DNA from: Homalodisca vitripennis
Taxonomy: Eukaryota > Arthropoda > Insecta > Hemiptera > Cicadellidae
Reading direction: 5' to 3'
Assembly: GCF_021130785.1 (NCBI RefSeq)
Contig: NC_060214.1
Span: 104,462,001-104,526,000 of the forward strand
DNA length: 64,000 bases
A program made the translations under genes and the position numbers. Below are positions 1-11,194 of the stretch, one piece after another. The notes beneath the pieces were generated by a model. The model saw only the letters and a program-made list of their open reading frames with translations. It did not search any database and was not told the DNA's origin. The first letter of the stretch is position 1. Each line of letters opens with the position of its first letter.

Positions 1-103
1 AGATTGTTTGTAATGGATACATTTTAACAGTTCAAGCATATGGCAGTGTGTCAAAATATGATTGAGACTTTACAGAGCAAAATCTTTTTTTAATGTTGAA
101 TAT

Positions 104-1816
104 CATCGTATTTTGCTTTTTTTAGAGGTAAAAGTCCCACAATATGCAAGCTCTGGCAGGTGAAAACAGCCTTCTGGAAGGGAAACGTGTTTCCTTTTAG
201 GCTTAGTAACAACACTTTCTTCATTTATGCCATTAAAAGACTGACGATGTAACATCATTCGAGGGTGATGGGAAAACTATGCTTAGTTGCCGTACAGGTG
301 TGTTTTGAAAGGTCAACTTTTTGCATATAAAGGAGAAAGAAATTTAGTCCAAGACTTAAAAAATTTCTGGTTGTCGCAAGAAATCACTCTAAATGGAGTT
401 GGTTTGGATCTGGAGTTTTCGATAACTTCGTTCCACTCGGAAGGAGTTTCGACCACAGATTTTTGATCAATCAATGCCATATTCCTGTCACACTCCAGGT
501 ATGGAGTGGCCCCTGATTGGAAAAAATCATTGTTATTTTTTTCAAGTCTCTTAATTATAGTGTACAATGTAGTGAAGCATACTGAAAACAACATAGTTTT
601 TATTTTGTCCTGCGCAGAAATCACAGAAAAATTTTAAGTTCTTTTACTTGCAAGTCAAGGTGGTTGAAAATGAAATCCCAAAGCAAGGAACAAACCTCAT
701 CTCCTCCTTTTTTGCCATAGATTTCTGCATACGTATAAAAAAAAGATTCAGAGTCTGAAAGTTTATGAATATTAAATAAGTAAAAAGATAGTTGCCTACG
801 ATAATAGACATCGTTAGTACTAATGTTTGGGATTGGGCAGATTCTTCTGTTAATCCATAGTAATCGCTTCTTTTGTTTTATCTTTTTGTGCTTCGAGTCT
901 AGCATTTCTCTTAATTGTGTAAAAAGAATCAGCTCTCCTTAAATGTAATTTCTTTTTTTTGTAAAAGAGTTTTTAGTTCACAGTTTAGTTTTGCAAAATC
1001 ATTATGATTATCGGCAAGTAAGGCCAACTTACTTTGAATTGATTCAATATTTACTGTAAGTTCGTCACAGGTGCTGCAGGTGTCACATCTGGGATAGCCA
1101 AAAGACAAGTTAAAGTTAGTATTAAATATTTGTCTGTACTTTTCCAGAGATACTTTATTGTTTGGATAATTTTCTTTGTATAAAGAAAACATTTTACTTA
1201 CATTAAGCTCTTCAGGTAAGTATTGTTTTTTGGATTTTGTTAACCCATAGTGTGAGTTTCTTGTTTTAAAGGATTTAATGTGGTCAAATACTGAGGCAAC
1301 AATATCATCTGGAATCCTATTAGGCTTAGAAGAATGCTTTCCTCGCATGTCCAAAGGGGCTACGCCTGTTGTTTTTAGGCTCTTTTGTAAATTTCTGTAC
1401 TCTTTTGGCCGTGATGCCGTGAAGGGACAGAAATGCCTTATAACAAACAGGTATTTCTACTACCTGGTCATTTCTCATTATTCTTACCTTGTAAGTATAA
1501 GAAAAGGTGTGAAAATCTGCTTCACCCTCGGACTTTTTTGGCCTATGGCGCGTGACAGGACAGCATAATATCAGTCCACAAAGATACATTGATTGTTTTT
1601 CATGTGATGGAAATAGGTTGAACTTAGAAATAATATCTTGTCTTTCATTTAAACTTATGTTTTTAAAAACACTCAAGTCTTAAACATTTACAGTCTGGTC
1701 CTAACTCATGGCTACATAACCTCAACCTTTTCATTACATCTTGCATACGGCCAAAACTTTTCCTTTTCTTTGCACAGTTTTTTTCAATTGTTGCAGAATT
1801 TTCGTTGTCAGACATT
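104..1816 (-). pseudogene. DUF7869-type transposase-like gene, frameshifted
   Basis: Reading the minus strand, consecutive pieces in different frames match one insect repeat-gene family. A cysteine-rich N-terminal part runs from the ATG at 1816 and is broken near 1690 at a T-run. It is followed by pieces at 1676-1326, 1354-929, 905-621, 624-313 and a remnant down to about 104. Recognisable blocks in order are a Cys-rich CKCLRLEC segment, MRGKH, YLPEELNVSKMFSLY, CDTCSTCDEL, and DVYYRRQLSFY, which resembles the DUF7869 core. The family is high-copy and probably transposon-derived in arthropods; that attribution is from memory of the family. At least four frame changes separate the pieces, so no intact protein is possible. 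No terminal repeats were found. Confidence 0.72.
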
Positions 1817-1977
1817 TTAAACTGCACAAAACAACACTAATCTACACTACAATTAACCTGAAGCTGTAAATAAACACTGGAATGCAAATTTCCAAAACAC
1901 AATCAGCAGATGGGGCAACAAACAACAGCACTAAGAGCAGAGACCTCTGTGGTTCAGCAATCTGAACTAGGTGGACT

Positions 1978-2182
1978 CTCATCCTTTTTAGCCAGCATTT
2001 ATAGCACCTTCATCCTTTTAGCCTAGAACACGTATTTTTTCAAACCTCTATAGCTTGTACACATTCATCTTTTTCAGCTTAGTTAGATACCATGCAATAT
2101 TTTATAAGAAATAAAATACAAGAAATCAGTGTTAGCTCCAAAACGACAATTAATGGACCCTCATCCTTTTAGCTTTGAGCTC
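1978..2182. repeat. Short dispersed CATCCTTTTAGC motif, four copies
   Basis: Just outside the 5' end of the DUF7869-type pseudogene, CATCCTTTTAGC or a close variant starts at about 1980, 2011, 2066 and 2162. Spacing is irregular, so this is not a clean tandem array. It may be decayed terminal sequence of the neighbouring element. The rest of 1817-2613 is AT-rich with nothing else recognised. Confidence 0.4.
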
Positions 2183-2613
2183 TTCATATCAAAACTAAAA
2201 ATCAGAGCTCTCTTCTAAAATAAAATAATAAAGTTTTTAAATAAAAATCAAATACCACTTGGAAATAACTAAAATAAAAATGTTCACTTCTAAGTTCAAT
2301 CAAAATTCAAAATAAAAATCAAGCTACTAGGTCCACTAGTTGTACCTTAACTTTCAAGTCTTTACAATATTTAGATACAACTCTCTCAAACAATTATTAA
2401 AATTCAATTAATTTCCTGTTAATAATTCACAATAAAACGGTACAAATTAAATATTAATAAATTACTAAAATTAAAAATATCAATTAAATGCTTTGGGGCG
2501 AACGCGAACTACACTTACCTGACCAGATGTTTAGAGTGTGTAACATTGTATAGAAGAGTTTTGAATTTATGTATGCTAATAAGACCGTAGCTAAATAACC
2601 TAAATTAGACAAC

Positions 2614-2721
2614 ATGTATCCACTACATGTTGAGACTAAAATAGGTACTGTACAAAACTCAAAGTTATGTTTTAACTGTAATAGGCCTGGGCACTTGGCT
2701 GAAAATTGGCGATTGCTGTAG
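2614..2721 (+). pseudogene. Gag-type zinc-knuckle (CCHC) fragment of an LTR retroelement
   Basis: A 35-codon open stretch contains CFNCNRPGHLAENW, a nucleocapsid zinc knuckle of the CX2CX4HX4C pattern in which the last cysteine is tryptophan (TGG at about 2707). A stop (TAG) follows five codons later. Such knuckles occur in Gag of Copia, Gypsy and Pao elements and in some LINE ORF1 proteins. No protease, reverse transcriptase or LTR is visible around it, so this is an isolated relic. The missing zinc ligand and early stop make function unlikely. Confidence 0.5.
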
Positions 2722-5513
2722 CTCTCAGCTGTAAACTTTGACAGCCGCTTTGTTCTCGCTTTGACAGTTTGTACAGATTTAGTAAAGCTTCCCGAGACCT
2801 CATCTGCATCAGTTTGCACAGAACTTTAGTTGTTCCCTGCTCTACAGTTAAAAGGATTATTATAATAAGAATTAATATTGCTTGCTAATTGTTGTTGTAA
2901 TTGTGGTTAAATGTATCATGTTTGGAATGACAAAGTACGTATTCTAACATAACTATAAGAACTAAGGGTTTTAGTTATTTATTTTCGGATATATCTATGT
3001 GTGCTAGTATGGTGAAATATAGTTTTTTAATAGATCTGAAAATGCTAATATTTTAATTACGAATTAGAGTACGTCAAACTACTTGTCTAGTAAAAAGCTT
3101 CGCTGATGTTGCATGACAAATTTTAAATCTAAAGCTGAACTCATTGGACTACACGTTTAAGATATATAATTGTATTCAGTTTGTTTATAAATTTCATAAT
3201 CCCATGATTTTACTAATTTTATTTCTATGCTATTATATTTATCAATGAGACCGCTGAGAAATACTTTCCAGCTCTCAGCCATATATAATATAGTGACACC
3301 ATCATCAAACTTAGTGTTGCTTATATAGTAGTGAAACTTCATAGAAAGTTTGAAGACTATAACAAAGTTCGATTTTGAGATATAATGTGGACAGGTGGAC
3401 TGATAAAACAAAAATGAAATTGTCTCATCCACCTGAGTGATAGGCTTCGCCCTCGCTCAGCCAAGTACCAATTTCCTAATTACTCTTATCCCTTAACTTA
3501 CGATAAATAATATTTAAAAAATAATACTATGCAAGAATTATGGTTTAAAAGTTTCGCCATGACAAAATTGCAAACTGTAAAACGCTATTTTCTAGTTGAA
3601 GAGTCTTTGAAATGTCAAAGAGAAAGTTCCATATATATCGCAAAGTTTCGGAATCTTCTATCTTACTAGATTCCATCCCTATTCCAATTTTCTCTGTATT
3701 CCTACTTAAGTAGAGTGTGTGCTTCCTCTCACTATGTTGATAAAGCTAAAAGCCTTTTCTGGTTTATTGGCAAGTCACGTTAGTTTTATTCTAAGTATAA
3801 CTGTTTACTCTGTACCATTTCTTATCAGTCGGTATCTATTTTGTAAAATGCCAAATATGATTGAAATTTAATACTTTTATAAATATTTGAATTCTGTAGT
3901 TGTTATTATTGATTATTAGACCTGTGTAAAATTAAAGGACCAGTTGTTATGAAATCTCATTTAATCTATAAACAAAATCATATTCTATATCTTAGTATTT
4001 TATATAAAATTTTTATATTGTGAAATCAATTTATTAAAATTAAGATGGTTTAAAATATAATATGTTTTAAAACACTATGGTGGTTTTTGTTTTGGTTAAT
4101 TTTTTTGGACGGTATATAACATTGAAATGTAAATAATTAGAAATGAGTATCTTATTAAATTAACAAATTAATTAATAAAGATTAAGTACTCAATCTTACT
4201 CATACATATAATCACTATTTTAAATGGTGATCTACATAATTTTTTAATTTTATTACACGTATTTGGTACTATCTGGTTCCATTCATACACTTTTCCTATT
4301 GAGTAGGTATACATTAACTTTAATTTTTATGTCTATGCCGTTCACAAAAATTATATTTAATTAAAGAATTACAACTCAAACATGTTTATTGCAATTTTAA
4401 GGTCTTATTGTGGTTCAATAAGTTAAAGGAACTTAAATTTTACAGTTCTTCCCTCAATATAGCAAAAATGGAAAAACATGTTTGATACTCGAAGTTAAAT
4501 GTTGTATTCATATTAATATAAAACTACTGAAGCTACAATAAATTGTGAAATTCTTACGCTATGTATATGAATAGTAAATAGATATGTATATAAATAATAG
4601 TTTGAGAAAAAATTTATTAATATCGAGTAATTTTCTTTAATTATAAATATTTTTTTTAAAAATTATAATCTATTAAAAAACATTTCTTGGTTAAAAACTA
4701 GAAAGGAAAAGCGTTAGAGCATGATTTTCTTCATCACATACCATCTAGGTCACAGATTTGATCAAATGTCTTACTTGTTTACAACATAGAATGTAAACTT
4801 ATATTAAAAACTATAAACTCGGTCCAGGTGGAAAAATGCAAATTCACATCGTGTTGTTTGAATAAGCCCTTGGAATAAGCTAGCTTTTGCATATGTATTA
4901 GTAAAGAATTAAATAAATATTTCTGCCGTTTCAGTTCTTTTCCAGTGATCCTTCGTCAAAACTTTATTTATTCCATAAAAGTCATGCGTTAAAACACTGC
5001 TTATAGTTTAGTTACAAAGTACAATTGAAAAGTTGTAAAATAATAGCCATTACGATTGTTACATAATTACATGGAAAGAAAGTAAATCTCTCGATCTCTT
5101 CCACACAATATTAAACGGACGGCAGACATCTCGTCAGCAAGCGTGGTTTCGCTTGTGCCTCACAGCGACCATCATCCTGCCCTGGAGTAATAGAAAATAT
5201 TTTATAATTTTCAAATTAAACTTAACGTATCAAAGAAGGCAGATGTTTAATAGTTCCTAAAAAAGTCATGCGATTAATCTTCGCAATATCCTAAATGTAC
5301 TAGTAAGCTTATTCCATGTCGTTTAAGCTGCAAAAATTGTTATACGCTCAACTAATATAATCAGAATCACTTTTGATAGACAAAACTTTAGACTCCAAAT
5401 CAACAAATATTATGATACAATTTTAAATTCAGATGTGGATGGATCCATGGGATATTTTCAGCCCAAATATAACCTCTCAATGTCAACTCCTTCGTCGGTA
5501 GCCGTGCCTACAG
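2722..5513. other. AT-rich intergenic or intronic sequence
   Basis: No supported gene. Open frames here are short and without family resemblance. A small GC-richer island at 5130-5190 is described as a possible short exon. Confidence 0.5.
5136..5187 (-). other. Possible short terminal exon
   Basis: Within AT-rich surroundings a GC-richer patch follows a splice-acceptor-like TACTCCAG on the minus strand. It opens a short frame, GRMMVAVRHKRNHAC, ending in TGA. No homology is recognised. It could equally be a fragment of an old repeat. Splice signals this short arise often by chance. Confidence 0.2.
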
Positions 5514-5596
5514 ACAGTAGTAACTAACTGGAGAAGTAACTAAACAGTATTAACTAGCTGAAGAAGTAACTACACAGTAGTAATTAACTGGAGAAG
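5514..5596. repeat. 30-bp tandem repeat, about 2.8 copies
   Basis: The unit begins ACAGTAGTAACTAACTGGAG and repeats at 5514, 5544 and 5574 with a few substitutions. No coding potential. Confidence 0.75.
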
Positions 5597-8206
5597 CTTC
5601 ATTGAACGCTCCACAAATAAAATACATATTTTTTATTTAAATGTATTAATGTTTCACAATAGTATTATCCGTGACCATAATATTATTTTTAACAGTAAAA
5701 TATGCACCAAAACTCAAAATTCTAAGTATAATTACAGTTAGCTTGCACATTAACAGTATTCAAGAAATGTTTTTGTCTTTAATTCTTTAGTATGAAAAAC
5801 AATACAATGAGTCTAGACAGTGATAAACCAAGTTAATGATACTAAATTATTTTTCATAAACAAAAGGAATGAACTTATTTATTGAGTACCAACAGGAGAT
5901 CTTCAATTTTTTTCGTTGTTCGTCTGTCTGTGCAATAGCTCTTAGGCCACTATTATTTGATTTGGGATTAATTGCTAAAGTTCTAGTAAAATTCAGTTTT
6001 ATTTATCAGCTTCAATACCGTTTCTCTTTAACATCACAATTATCTAAGTCCTAACAAAAACTTCTTCAACCGCCATCGAACAGAGTAAACAAAATTTGTA
6101 ATGTTAGATCGCTGCCATTTTGTGCTTAGCAAACTACAGATTTAACAAGGTTTTAATAATACGTATTAGTGTTAGTATTTTTAACATGCATTATAAGTGA
6201 GATTCTACATGAGAAATGCAAAAATAACACGTTGATGCAAATGGAGAGGCGAAGAGCTTTGAAGAATCCTGCATTTACATGTGTGACGGATAAATGAATT
6301 GATGAAATATTCCCGTTTTCTGTTATCCTCACCACCATCCTTGGTAAAAATTTATGATTTGTGAATTTTACCTAAACTATATAGAAAATATAACAAATAA
6401 TATTAATTATTATTAATGATATTAGTTTTAGAATTAACTGTTACAAGTTTTTAACAAAATATAGCTGCTCAGATATAAATTATTTGGAATAAACATATTT
6501 GAGCAAACGAACAGCATTTTTACGAAATAATGTAAATCACTTGTGTTGAAGATTATATTAGTTATGTATCTGATGTTTTACGTTATATTTTAAAACAATA
6601 TGCTTAAAACCCAACTTGTTTACATCATATTAAAACAATATTATATTTTAAATTATTTTTACAATAGGTTTTAGAACATGATTCTGACATGTTTACTCTC
6701 AGGTTGGGTGTGGTGAAACACGATTTATCGATCTCACCCTTCATTACAGTTAATATTTCTTGGTTACTACCAGAATATAAATAACGCATATACAATACAA
6801 CTTTCATTTCTCCAACGCGAAGCTATTTACGGACAACGAAAACTTCGTGAAACGATCTGTTTATCATTACTAAAACTTTGACCTAAAAGTATAATTTGAG
6901 GTTAAAGAAATCTATTAGGTAAAATTATTAATTGATTTTTTTCAACGATCAAAAACCAATACATAATAGAAAATTCAAATATTTAAATTAAATTAAAACC
7001 TAAAATGAAAACTATTATGACAAATATTACAGAACAAGTATAGGTAGACATGCAGTAATTCAACAGCATCGGTATAGAGTATGACCAAGATAGATCTATC
7101 AATAATCCTGCACAGCATAATAACAACATAAGGAAAGAAATACTATAAATAACGAAAATAACAGCAGAATAACAGAAACCATAAAAGTGATGAAATACAG
7201 TAATAGAAGAAAAAAGTAATATTAGTGTAGCAGCGAGCCTTAAAAATCAAAACAGGTTGAAAGTCTTCTATTGAATGTATTGCATCTCTTACTAAAAAAA
7301 GTCCTAATGGCTAGGTAAGTAACCGAATGTTGCGGTTCTTTATGTTTTAAAGCTTATAAATCTGTCAAACTTCGCGAAAACCCTTAAAGAAAGGGAGGGA
7401 TGTAACAAGATAATCAGATCATGAATAGAAAATGTGTGACGGCTCAGAGCACTAGCGCTTATAATATTTATTACTTTGAATGAAACCTTTTCCAGCTTAT
7501 GGCTTAAACAGTTATGATTTATTCTTGAATGATTGAAAAAAAAAAACAATTTAATATTAACCCACATTATCGACAAAACTGGTTTGTCCACTATTTTTGT
7601 TTATTTGATATTAATTACTATCAACATTATATTTTGTTTATTTTAATCTGAACCAAAATCAATTTAAGATGTATTTTAATTTTTACATTTTTTGGAATAC
7701 AAATATACTACTACTTAAATAGATTAGTGATGGGACAAATGAGCACAATCGAAAGTTCTCGTTTGTTTAGTTAACAAAAAAAGTAATGGAACGAAATAGT
7801 GTAGATTAGCTGGTTACGTTGACAGGGATGGATCGGAAAGTATCTAATAGATTTTTATTCCAATAAACAGAACTTTCAAAACAATTCCAAGGCATTTCAC
7901 TGTCATGATTTTGTTCATGCAATTCAAAAAAGATCAAACATTACTATGAATTATTTGCAGGTGGCAAAGCAATATACAACTTTTACAGTTCTTTGTGGAA
8001 AAGAATTCTCAGTGAATCAGAAAAATTAAGTAAAAGTTGTCATTTATTACGTACATCATGTTACTGTATCAGTCCAAATAATCAGTAAAATTATTTAACA
8101 AGGGGACGTTAGTCCTGAAATCCTCTTGGACATTTCACCTGGGGACCAACGGCTTAAAGGCATCTCCAACCACAACTAATGGCTGGGCAGGCGAATTGCT
8201 TATAGT
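5597..8206. other. AT-rich intergenic or intronic sequence
   Basis: No gene supported. Short open frames are of random character. At 8099-8206 the base composition rises toward the adjoining 5S-like repeat and probably belongs to the same interspersed element. Confidence 0.5.
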
Positions 8207-8277
8207 GGTCACCCATCCAATAAGCAGCCACGTTTGACGTTGCTTAATTCGTTTATCTTGCGATAACCTACACTGCG
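8207..8277 (-). pseudogene. 5S rRNA-derived sequence (SINE-like or pseudogene)
   Basis: The minus strand reads TTAAGCAACGTC, a divergent stretch, then TTGGATGGGTGACCA, in the order and spacing of the internal control region and loop of eukaryotic 5S rRNA. The rest of 5S is not recognisable and no T-run terminator is at the expected place. The flank at 8099-8200 has a non-5S composition. This suggests a 5S-derived interspersed repeat, as in SINE3-type elements, rather than a true 5S gene. Confidence 0.6.
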
Positions 8278-8588
8278 TTATTGTCACTAGAAGATATAAC
8301 ATAACAACAATATTATATTAAGTGATATTTTAAATGACAAAGAAATTAAAACTGCGTATTTTGCTTACGTACAGTCTCCATTATCATTTGGAAACATTGC
8401 ATGGGTTAGTAGATTATCGGAAATCGGTCCTTGAACCTCTTATTTTATTCAGAAAAGTATTGTAAAACAGGGTTTAGGAAAAGTAAGAGCTATCCGACTT
8501 ACAATCTTTTCATGAAACATCAATTCTTTCCTTATGCCAGTTGTATATAAAAAGTATATTAACAAACATATAATCAATTTTCTCTTTA
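8278..8588. other. AT-rich spacer
   Basis: Nothing recognised between the 5S-like repeat and the LINE fragment. Confidence 0.5.
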
Positions 8589-9252
8589 ATGTCACATTCT
8601 TATAATATTAGGCACTCTAATATAGTGGGGATCACTGTTATGCAATTAATTAAGTCATATTCAAACACTAAATCTTTTTATATATCTCAGACCTTATTTA
8701 TAAATATATGTAACAAATTTACTTTTTCTTTATTCGAACCTTTTTCTATTGAAATATTCAAACACAGAGTTAAAAAGTTTCTACTGCATGACTTGTAGAG
8801 GATGAGGCCTTGTTACTGTCCGAGTGTGGGCGGTCATGACCATTTCTTGTACCAAATGTTTGCTCATGGTTATGGTTCACCTACGACTAACTGCTACAGA
8901 AGACGTTACTGAATACTACATTTATCTCCCCTTCACATCCACCTTCGGCAGTAAACTTGAAAAAAAAACGTGTATACAGGTACTGGAAGACACTAATGGC
9001 GATGATCATTTTAATTTAAAAGAGATACTAGTACTAAATTCCTTGGAGATTCGTTTATATATAAAGACTATTAATAAATAATAATAAGACTCTATCCTAC
9101 GCACAGGCTGCTTGGCCATGTAGGCTTATTTCCAAACACTACGTATAATACTTTTAGTTATTTATTGTACATATATTAATTATCAATTCTTATATTAATA
9201 CTAACTGTAATAGTATTGTAATTGTAACGGAAATAAACTTTCTTTCATTTAA
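8589..9252 (+). mobile_element. 3' fragment of a non-LTR retrotransposon (LINE)
   Basis: The open frame from 8589 ends with FKHRVKKFLLHDL. This resembles the usual end of insect LINE reverse-transcriptase ORFs, where a Phe-Lys block is followed by a Lys-rich helix and the stop. After it comes about 450 bp of 3' untranslated-like sequence ending in AATAAACTTTCTTTCATTT near 9252, a LINE-like tail. The catalytic reverse-transcriptase domain is absent, so this is a 5'-truncated copy. Assignment to Jockey, RTE or another clade is not possible from this piece. Confidence 0.45.
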
Positions 9253-10999
9253 TATGGGCAAACGTTAAATTATTGTCTCGTTACAGTGTTATAATTACAT
9301 TGACATATGTAATATAATGTGAAATATTTCCATTTGCAAAGTGTTATAAAGAATACGGTACATCAGTTGCATGTTTTATGAAATGCAATGAACTGAATTC
9401 CAATAAAAATGCCACAAACTAAATATCCAGTCCCTAGCTAATCAATTGCCAGTAAGCCGCATCTCCCACATTATTCACCCTTCATATTATATTTCCTGTT
9501 CATTTAGTAAAAGCAGACACGGAGCCAACTACTTGAATAATATACATTCACAGATGTATTATAAATTGAGAATTAAATAACTGTTGTCTGACTCAGTTCA
9601 TCGTGTGTTAACCTTCACTGCTGGCCTTTACTCTGTGATGATAACTATTCTAATAAGACAGATAGCGGAGTCACTGTGTTGAAGTGATTATGAAACATTA
9701 GTTTAACAACGCCCACCTAACTATTTTTACGATATTTCAAAGATTATCGTTTCCAAATTTTGCTAGTAATCTTCTTAATAAAAGTTATTATAAATAAATT
9801 AAAACGATTATATAGCATGAAATGTTACTAGAGATTTTTATGTTTAGTTAGATATATAATTTATACCTTAATAGCGTTTTCAAAAATATAAATTTATAAA
9901 AAGTTCTTAAATTTTTGACACTCTGCTACGCCCGCGAAAATTGTATTATAGTTATTCACTCATATAAAAACATCCTTTTCAACAAATAAAAATACACTTT
10001 CATACACACTTTGTGTGTTTTTATGTTTGTTTTCGAAAAAAATTGGTTTCTTATTTGTAGTAATGCTCTACTTTGAAAACGACTTATAAAATACACTTAA
10101 TATTTATTACAAACAGCAAACATGTGTTCTGAGAACACAAACTCTATTTCACCACACTGTGTGTGTGAATTGCCACCTATACATTTTCAAGCGTTTTATT
10201 GAAACCGTTCTAATATTTAAATGGTAATATGAGAATGACGATAGACTAACCCAGTTGGTCATACATGCAGTTTGTTTATGTATAACTTCATCTTACTCCT
10301 AATAACTTAACATATGTAATGAGCTAAAGAATTAATACTGTTGGTACACATGTATTAGTAATGTGAAATAGGGACAGATATATTTTTCTTATGACTAATG
10401 TGGAGTATGCCTCACCATATATCGCGTAACGGGCTTCGCGTATAATGGATATAAAATCTAATGTCTATAAATAATATCATTCTTGAAGAGAGTGTATAAT
10501 ATTTATAACTTTTTTCCTTTAAAATATATATATATATGAATATAATCTCACGTTAAGACCGGTTTATTCTTCATTTGTAGTTTGATAACTAATTTATTCT
10601 CAATGATATGAGAATTGTATTACTTGGCAACAATAGAGACAGATGATGTTTTATATATAATCTGTGAGCCCTTGTCTCTGATTGGTCTGGGCTGATTGGA
10701 AACTAGTGTTTCCCCTTGTGTTTTAAGCTCCCCGACTGGAAACGTGAGCTGCCCATCTCTCAGCTCAGTTGGTTAGTAATTGCGCTAAACAATTAGTTAA
10801 AGATTTTACCATTTACTATATACCCCTGTGATGTGACTATATTGTAACAATTTCATGGTTATAAACTCCCTCTACGGTCTCAAGACTTATATGGCAAACA
10901 GTGCAGTGAAAATATACGAGCTCATCCCAGTGTTGGCGTTATATCGCTAGTTTGGTAAAGGCCTGCTAACTGCTTCTCACAGCATCGTCCCTCTCACCT
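9253..10999. other. AT-rich intergenic or intronic sequence
   Basis: Nothing recognised except a short (TA)n at about 10526-10540. Confidence 0.5.
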
Positions 11000-11194
11000 G
11001 GTGGACCATCCTCTCTGGTAGACCATCCTCTCCGGTGAACAATCCTCTCTGGTGGACCACCCTTTCTGTTAAACCATCCTCTCTGGTGGACCACCCTTTC
11101 TGGTAAACCATCCTCTCTGGTGAACCATCCTCTCTGTCAGACCATTCTTTCCGGTGGACCATCCTCTGTGGTAGACCATCCTCTCTGATGGACC
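11000..11194. repeat. 17-bp minisatellite, about 11.5 copies
   Basis: The unit GGTGGACCATCCTCTCT is repeated with one to four substitutions per copy. It is markedly richer in GC than its surroundings. The open frame through it on the minus strand is a by-product: a 17-bp unit shifts frame with each copy. Confidence 0.9.

Noticed and set aside
10977..11162. Minus-strand frame with repeated Gly/Glu/Arg phrases
   Set aside because: Produced by the 17-bp minisatellite; no coding support.
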